From Methanospirillum stamsii (GTDB taxonomy: Archaea > Halobacteriota > Methanomicrobia > Methanomicrobiales > Methanospirillaceae), in contig NZ_QGMZ01000022.1 in the NCBI RefSeq assembly GCF_003173335.1, positions 1-45,707 of the forward strand: a stretch of 45,707 nucleotides of DNA, in the 5' to 3' direction. This document shows, piece after piece, positions 42,283 through 45,707 of the stretch; positions within the stretch are counted from its first letter, which is position 1, and each line of letters starts with the position of its first letter. A program made the translations under genes and the position numbers. The notes under the pieces were generated by a model. That model saw only the letters and a list, made by a program, of their open reading frames with translations, was not told the DNA's origin and made no database searches.

Positions 42283-43740
42283 ATGTCTTTTCAATTTGAT
42301 GATCCATTATCTGAGTTAGTGGTTAAATTTACAAAAAGAGAAATTACCGAAGATGAATTCATCAAACTTAGAAATCAAATACACCCTATATCTCCTAGAA
42401 AAGCTTCGAATAAAAGTAACATTAAAAATCACTCTGAAATACAGTTTAATCAAAATTGTTATCAATGTGGAAAGTCAGTCTCAAATGATAGGGCCAATGT
42501 TTGTCAATATTGTAAAGGATGGTTTTGTAATGCTCATATAGAAAGACATAATCACTTCTGCATAAAAACAACTCCGAGTTCTGACGAAGGCAAAATCTAC
42601 GATACAATCAAGGATAAAGGTCGGGTAAAACAGGATTATAATTCAACAATCTATACATATGATTGTCATTTTTGCGGTAACAGTACCACCCGAAATGGTA
42701 TAATATATCACATTGGAGAAAAATGGTGTGGTAACTGTATTCTTCCAATTAGGAGTAAGGGAAAAACTAATAATCAAAATCGAGATAATTCCAAAATTAG
42801 CTATACTGTTTGTGAATATTGTGGGAAACGCTGGGAAAAATCTAAAATTAAAATTCATAATAATAAACAATGGTGTGGGATATGTCCAATTTTTAGTCCT
42901 GCAGAAATTGAATATCACCAACATATAGAATATCAAAAAAAATTACAAGATAAAATCAAAAAGTCCGATTCCTATGAATTTATTAAGGGCTTTAAGAAGA
43001 AATATCAATCCTATAAACGTAATGAAGAATGTTTTAAAACATTAAAGAAATTATTATCAACTAAAGGATATGATTTTGATGATGACATACTTGCTACATT
43101 AATCCGAGAGTCGGATTTTGATATATTTTGTGATGCCTTTTCTCAAACTAAAACCATAGATGACATCTTAAAAATTTTTTTAACATTTGAGGAAACAACA
43201 CAGAATAAAAAATTCCTAAAAAAAATATTAGGCGATAAACATAATTTTCGAGATAACATTGACTTACTAATTCAGAACTATAATTCAAGAGAAAAAGTCA
43301 AACAAGAAAAAGAGGATTTAGATAAATTCGCTGCAGGGTTATTAAAACAAGAACCATTTATTAAATATTTAGATAATACTTCAGGGCATGAATTTGAGGA
43401 GTTGTTGGGTAAAAAATTAAATGAAGAAGGCTTTTCCGTGACCGTTACAAAAGGATCAAGAGATCACGGGGCTGATATCATTATTTCTAAAAATAATGAT
43501 ACCTTCATTATTCAGTGTAAAAGATACAAAAAGGGAACCAATGTTAGTAATAAGGCTGTTCAGGAGATAGTAGGAGCATTAAAAGTATACAATGCAAAAA
43601 AAGGGGTGGTAATTACGAATCGGAGTTATACTAATCCTGCAAGGGAATTAGCTTTAATAAATGATGTTAAACTAATTGAACGGAGTCATCTCATTGAAAT
43701 CGAAAACGGGAAAACATTTACATCTTTATTATTCTCATGA
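42283..43740 (+). CDS. SHOCT-AN1-zinc finger-Mrr nuclease, putative type IV-like defence endonuclease
   Basis: A 485-residue intact protein with an unusual order of domains. Residues 8-33 resemble a SHOCT segment (LVVKFTKREITEDEFIKLRN). Residues 59-93 form an AN1-type zinc finger: C59-x2-C62, C74-x2-C77, C82, H85, H91-x-C93. Two four-Cys zinc units follow: C128/C131/C149/C152 and C177/C180/C198/C201, both ending W-C-G-x-C. A helical, Lys-rich linker (about 205-360) leads to an Mrr-type PD-(D/E)xK domain (about 365-470): GHEFEELLGKKL, SRDHGADIII (D398) and FIIQCKRYKKG (Q411, K413). Mrr domains cut DNA, often modified DNA. It stands alone between a dead integrase and an IS21 remnant, which fits an accessory defence gene. 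The activity is predicted only. Confidence 0.82.
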   Translation: MSFQFDDPLSELVVKFTKREITEDEFIKLRNQIHPISPRKASNKSNIKNHSEIQFNQNCYQCGKSVSNDRANVCQYCKGWFCNAHIERHNHFCIKTTPSSDEGKIYDTIKDKGRVKQDYNSTIYTYDCHFCGNSTTRNGIIYHIGEKWCGNCILPIRSKGKTNNQNRDNSKISYTVCEYCGKRWEKSKIKIHNNKQWCGICPIFSPAEIEYHQHIEYQKKLQDKIKKSDSYEFIKGFKKKYQSYKRNEECFKTLKKLLSTKGYDFDDDILATLIRESDFDIFCDAFSQTKTIDDILKIFLTFEETTQNKKFLKKILGDKHNFRDNIDLLIQNYNSREKVKQEKEDLDKFAAGLLKQEPFIKYLDNTSGHEFEELLGKKLNEEGFSVTVTKGSRDHGADIIISKNNDTFIIQCKRYKKGTNVSNKAVQEIVGALKVYNAKKGVVITNRSYTNPARELALINDVKLIERSHLIEIENGKTFTSLLFS

Positions 43741-43789
43741 AATCATCGGTCATGATCTAACATAACTGCACAGATGGAAAACGGACCCA

Positions 43790-43856
43790 CTCTTCGAGAG
43801 TGTTTTTGCTACTCTAAAATTGACCAGGACTTCCACTTCAATTTTGACCAGCCCTA
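43790..43856. repeat. Probable terminal region of the IS21-type element
   Basis: Two similar words, AAAATTGACCAG (about 43816-43827) and AATTTTGACCAG (about 43840-43851), lie in the noncoding DNA beyond the 3' end of istB. IS21-family ends carry several short repeated motifs of this kind. The exact boundary cannot be set, because the opposite end of the element is lost. Confidence 0.4.
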
Positions 43857-43910
43857 AGTGGAAAGTCATCACTCAAGTATAAATTCCTTCCTTAAAAGAA
43901 AGAGCCAGAA

Positions 43911-44000
43911 GGGTGGTGGCTTCGCCCCCTCCCTTCAACCCACCCCTGATTAGGATAGGCTCGGTGGGATGGACAAGCATCCCACCTTCGCAAAGAGAAA
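43911..44000. repeat. GC-rich ~90 bp repeat, copy 1
   Basis: This GC-rich block stands out from the AT-rich surroundings. It starts GGGTGGTGGCTTCGCCCCCT and contains a hairpin: GGTGGGATG at 43963-43971 pairs with CATCCCACC at 43978-43986 around a six-base loop. A second copy in the same orientation lies at 45395-45490, on the other side of the istB/istA remnant. Confidence 0.75.
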
Positions 44001-44008
44001 ATATCAGT

Positions 44009-44728
44009 TCAGGTATTCTTTGCCCTTCTTCGGTAACTGTGACCATTCATATTGACTATCATTGCCTGGTGAGTAATCCTGTCAAGAAGAGCAACAGTCA
44101 GAGTTTTATCATGAAACACTTTAATCCATTCAGAAAAAGGTAAATTGGTGGTAATAACCGTACTAAGTACCTCATATCGTGCAGCCAATATCTGAAATAA
44201 TAACTCAGTACCTTCCAGATCAAAGGTTATGTACCCAAGTTCATCGAGGATTAGAAGATCAATCCTTTTAAGCTGCCTCATCAATAACGTAAATCTTCCT
44301 GCTTTTTTTGCTTCCAGTAGCTCATTTACCAGACCTGCAGCAGTTTTAAAGTTCACTTTGAAATTATGCTCACAGGCACATACCCCAGTTGCAATAGCTA
44401 AGTGTGTCTTTCCAGTTCCTGAATTTCCAATAAAGACCACATTTTTCGTTTCCTGAATAAAATCCAGCGATTTCAGATCCGGCAGAAACATTCTCCCATC
44501 ATCTGGTAAATCCTGTACTGACAACTCTTCGAATCTTTTCTGGGTAGGAAATCCCGCTTGTTTGATGGTTCGGATATGCCGATTGGTCATCCTGATATTC
44601 AATTCAAACTGACAAGCTTTCATCAGAACCGAAATTATCTCCGGATCTGATCCACATTGTTCCTGAACCGACTGGTAAACACCGGCAATATGGAGTTGTT
44701 TGCACATTTCTTCCAGTTCATGTATCAT
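44009..44728 (-). CDS. istB: IS21-family ATP-binding protein IstB
   Basis: The 239-residue AAA+ helper ATPase of IS21 transposition has Walker A in VVFIGNSGTGKTHLAIATGV, Walker B in IDLLILDELGYITFDLEG, and the IstB-type C-terminus (ALLDRITHQAMIVNMNGHSY). I chose ATG 44726-44728 (MIHELEEMCKQLHI), with GGAG eight bases upstream; it overlaps the istA stop as ATGA, the arrangement usual for IS21 elements. The frame is complete. Its transposase partner is truncated, so the element is unlikely to move by itself. Confidence 0.92.
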   Translation of the reverse strand: MIHELEEMCKQLHIAGVYQSVQEQCGSDPEIISVLMKACQFELNIRMTNRHIRTIKQAGFPTQKRFEELSVQDLPDDGRMFLPDLKSLDFIQETKNVVFIGNSGTGKTHLAIATGVCACEHNFKVNFKTAAGLVNELLEAKKAGRFTLLMRQLKRIDLLILDELGYITFDLEGTELLFQILAARYEVLSTVITTNLPFSEWIKVFHDKTLTVALLDRITHQAMIVNMNGHSYRRRAKNT

Positions 44729-45345
44729 GCTACACACTCCACCACACAATCATATACGGTCAGATCCGGTTCCTGTACATTTATCAAATCATATACCTCT
44801 AACGATTCAACAGCCTGAACGACGTCTTTATTCAAAACCATTCGAATGGTGGCACATTCAGGTGAAACATGAATCTTCTGTAACTTCTCTATTACAGCAA
44901 TTAACTCATCCAAAGAGCATTCTTCCGTCAGGCTCAGTATCTGAATAAAATCTAATGGCCTGTCCAGGTAATGGGACTTATAAAGATTCTGAAGAGTATC
45001 AGGAGCTTGTTGAATTACCTTGGAGTGCATGAGTGATCCTGGTTTTCGTTCAAATGTCTTCAGGAAGTGACAAATATTGAGAGAATACTGTCCTTTTCCA
45101 TGTAATCTTTTGTGTGAGGCAATCAGCTCTGGACCGGATACAAGATCGATTCGGTCCTGATAAATCTTCAGCAGAATGCGTTTTTGACGATAACTATCAG
45201 GGACAGAGTAATAATTGCGATCAAAGGACACAAACGAGTATTTGGATATTTTTGCTGGTTTAGTCAGTACATTTGAATACTCAAGTGAAGGAAGGGGAAG
45301 CAAGGAATTCTGTTCATCTTTCAAGGATTCGATGGGAGTCTTGGC
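44725..45345 (-). pseudogene. istA: C-terminal remnant of IS21-family transposase IstA
   Basis: The frame is open from 45345 down to the stop at 44725, about 206 codons. It starts AKTPIESLKDEQNSLLPLPS and runs through RNYYSVPDSYRQKRILLKIY and SHKRLHGKGQYSLNICHFLK to VYDCVVECVA. This is the region after the DDE core of IstA, including the Mu-transposase-like C-terminal beta barrel. The helix-turn-helix and catalytic DDE domains (about 300 residues) are missing; a TGA (45346-45348) and unrelated DNA precede it. The deletion endpoint is near 45350-45390, close to repeat copy 2. It cannot encode an active transposase. Confidence 0.85.
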
Positions 45346-45394
45346 TCATCGCTACTTTGAGTGGGTAATTACAAAACCATAAGGGGAAAATCAA

Positions 45395-45490
45395 GGGTGG
45401 GGGTGCTCCGCCCCCCTCCCTTGAACCCAACCCCCAGGCAATGATAGGCTCGGTGGGATGGGCGAGCATCCCACCTTCGCGAGAGATTAA
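45395..45490. repeat. GC-rich ~90 bp repeat, copy 2
   Basis: The sequence is the same as copy 1 with small differences. GGTGGGATG at 45452-45460 pairs with CATCCCACC at 45467-45475; the loop reads GGCGAG instead of GACAAG. TAGGCTCGGTGGGATGG and CATCCCACCTTCGC are shared with copy 1. The two copies lie about 1.5 kb apart in direct orientation around the IS21 remnant. Confidence 0.75.
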
Positions 45491-45526
45491 GTTAAACAGA
45501 TTTACAATAAAGATAAAAATAACTTT

Positions 45527-45682
45527 ATGACGGGATATCCTCTAGAAAAAGATGCCATTCAATTGGTTCTAGGATTGAAAGAACCTTGGTCTGTAACACA
45601 AGTTTCCTTTTCAGATACTGAAAAAAGACTCGATATTTATATTGATTTCCCATTCCGCTCCCCCCCTAAAAAAACCGAATAA
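45527..45682 (+). pseudogene. N-terminal fragment of an ISL3-type transposase
   Basis: I translated ATG 45527 to TAA 45680-45682, 51 codons: MTGYPLEKDAIQLVLGLKEP, then WSVTQVSFSDTEKRLDIYID, then FPFRSPPKKTE. The LGLKEPWSVTQVSFSDTEKRLDIYIDF pattern is the conserved start of ISL3-family transposases, which should continue into a zinc-binding CPxC segment. Instead the frame diverges and stops. Either the element is truncated here or a frameshift lies at the C-run near 45660; the remainder would be outside the window. Confidence 0.7.
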
Positions 45683-45707
45683 TTTATGAAGGTCGGTCTT
45701 CGCTTAA

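Noticed and set aside
40982-45707. Search for a repeated tRNA-Glu 3' end (attR) downstream of the integrase remnant
   Set aside because: No second copy of the TTCGAATCCCC/TATCAGC block is seen to the right edge; it may be lost or lie beyond the window.

Overview
The window looks like chromosomal DNA of a methanogenic archaeon, most likely in or near Methanospirillum (Methanomicrobiales). The class 'methanogen' rests on four genes of coenzyme F430 biosynthesis (cfbA, cfbE, cfbD, cfbB), methanogenesis marker protein 9, the archaeal D-aminoacyl-tRNA deacylase and tandem archaeal MoeA proteins. The genus is an inference from protein style and an AT-rich genome with many TCCGGA/CCGG words. No rRNA or other decisive marker is present.

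Layout. (1) 1-3060 is a decaying accessory patch: an ATPase running off the left edge, a frameshifted archaeal-ATPase remnant, a second unidentified coding remnant, a ribbon-helix-helix/PIN toxin-antitoxin pair, and an AbrB/RelE pair whose toxin carries an in-frame stop. (2) 3409-18523 is an AT-rich surface-glycan region: a fused double GT2 enzyme, a large secreted IPT/PKD protein, two more GT2 and two GT4 glycosyltransferases, a GT-C-like membrane protein, a Wzx-type flippase, a P-loop kinase-like protein, and two secreted paralogues built from an unrecognised domain of about 120 residues. (3) 18650-28477 holds envelope and sensing genes: a TPR/propeller/transglutaminase-like protein, a PEGA protein, a secreted GWN-repeat protein, an HTH-PAS regulator, and a convergent response-regulator/hybrid-kinase pair. 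(4) 28529-40854 is core metabolism: dtdA; an operon of a 58-residue Cys-rich protein plus two MoeA genes for Mo/W cofactor; the operon mmp9-citG-like-DUF447; divergent from it the operon cfbA-cfbE-cfbD-cfbB; and a branched-chain aminotransferase. (5) 40907-45707 is a tRNA-Glu followed by a mobile-DNA zone: a complete but multiply broken tyrosine recombinase, an intact SHOCT-AN1-zinc finger-Mrr nuclease, an IS21-type remnant (intact istB, istA lacking its N-terminal part) between two copies of a ~90 bp GC-rich direct repeat, and an ISL3-type transposase fragment at the right edge.

How the genes work together. The cfb operon makes the nickel tetrapyrrole of methyl-coenzyme M reductase: CfbA inserts Ni, CfbB amidates, CfbD (with CfbC, not in this window) reduces and cyclises, CfbE closes the carbocyclic ring. 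It shares its upstream region with mmp9, which suggests coordinated expression of methanogenesis cofactor functions. The MoeA operon probably serves formylmethanofuran and formate dehydrogenases (inference). The glycan genes would build and export a lipid-linked glycan for envelope proteins, several of which are encoded alongside. The strongest candidates for something not well described are the zinc-finger Mrr nuclease beside the dead integrase, the paralogous secreted repeat-domain proteins, and the small CxxxxC-tailed protein translationally coupled to moeA.
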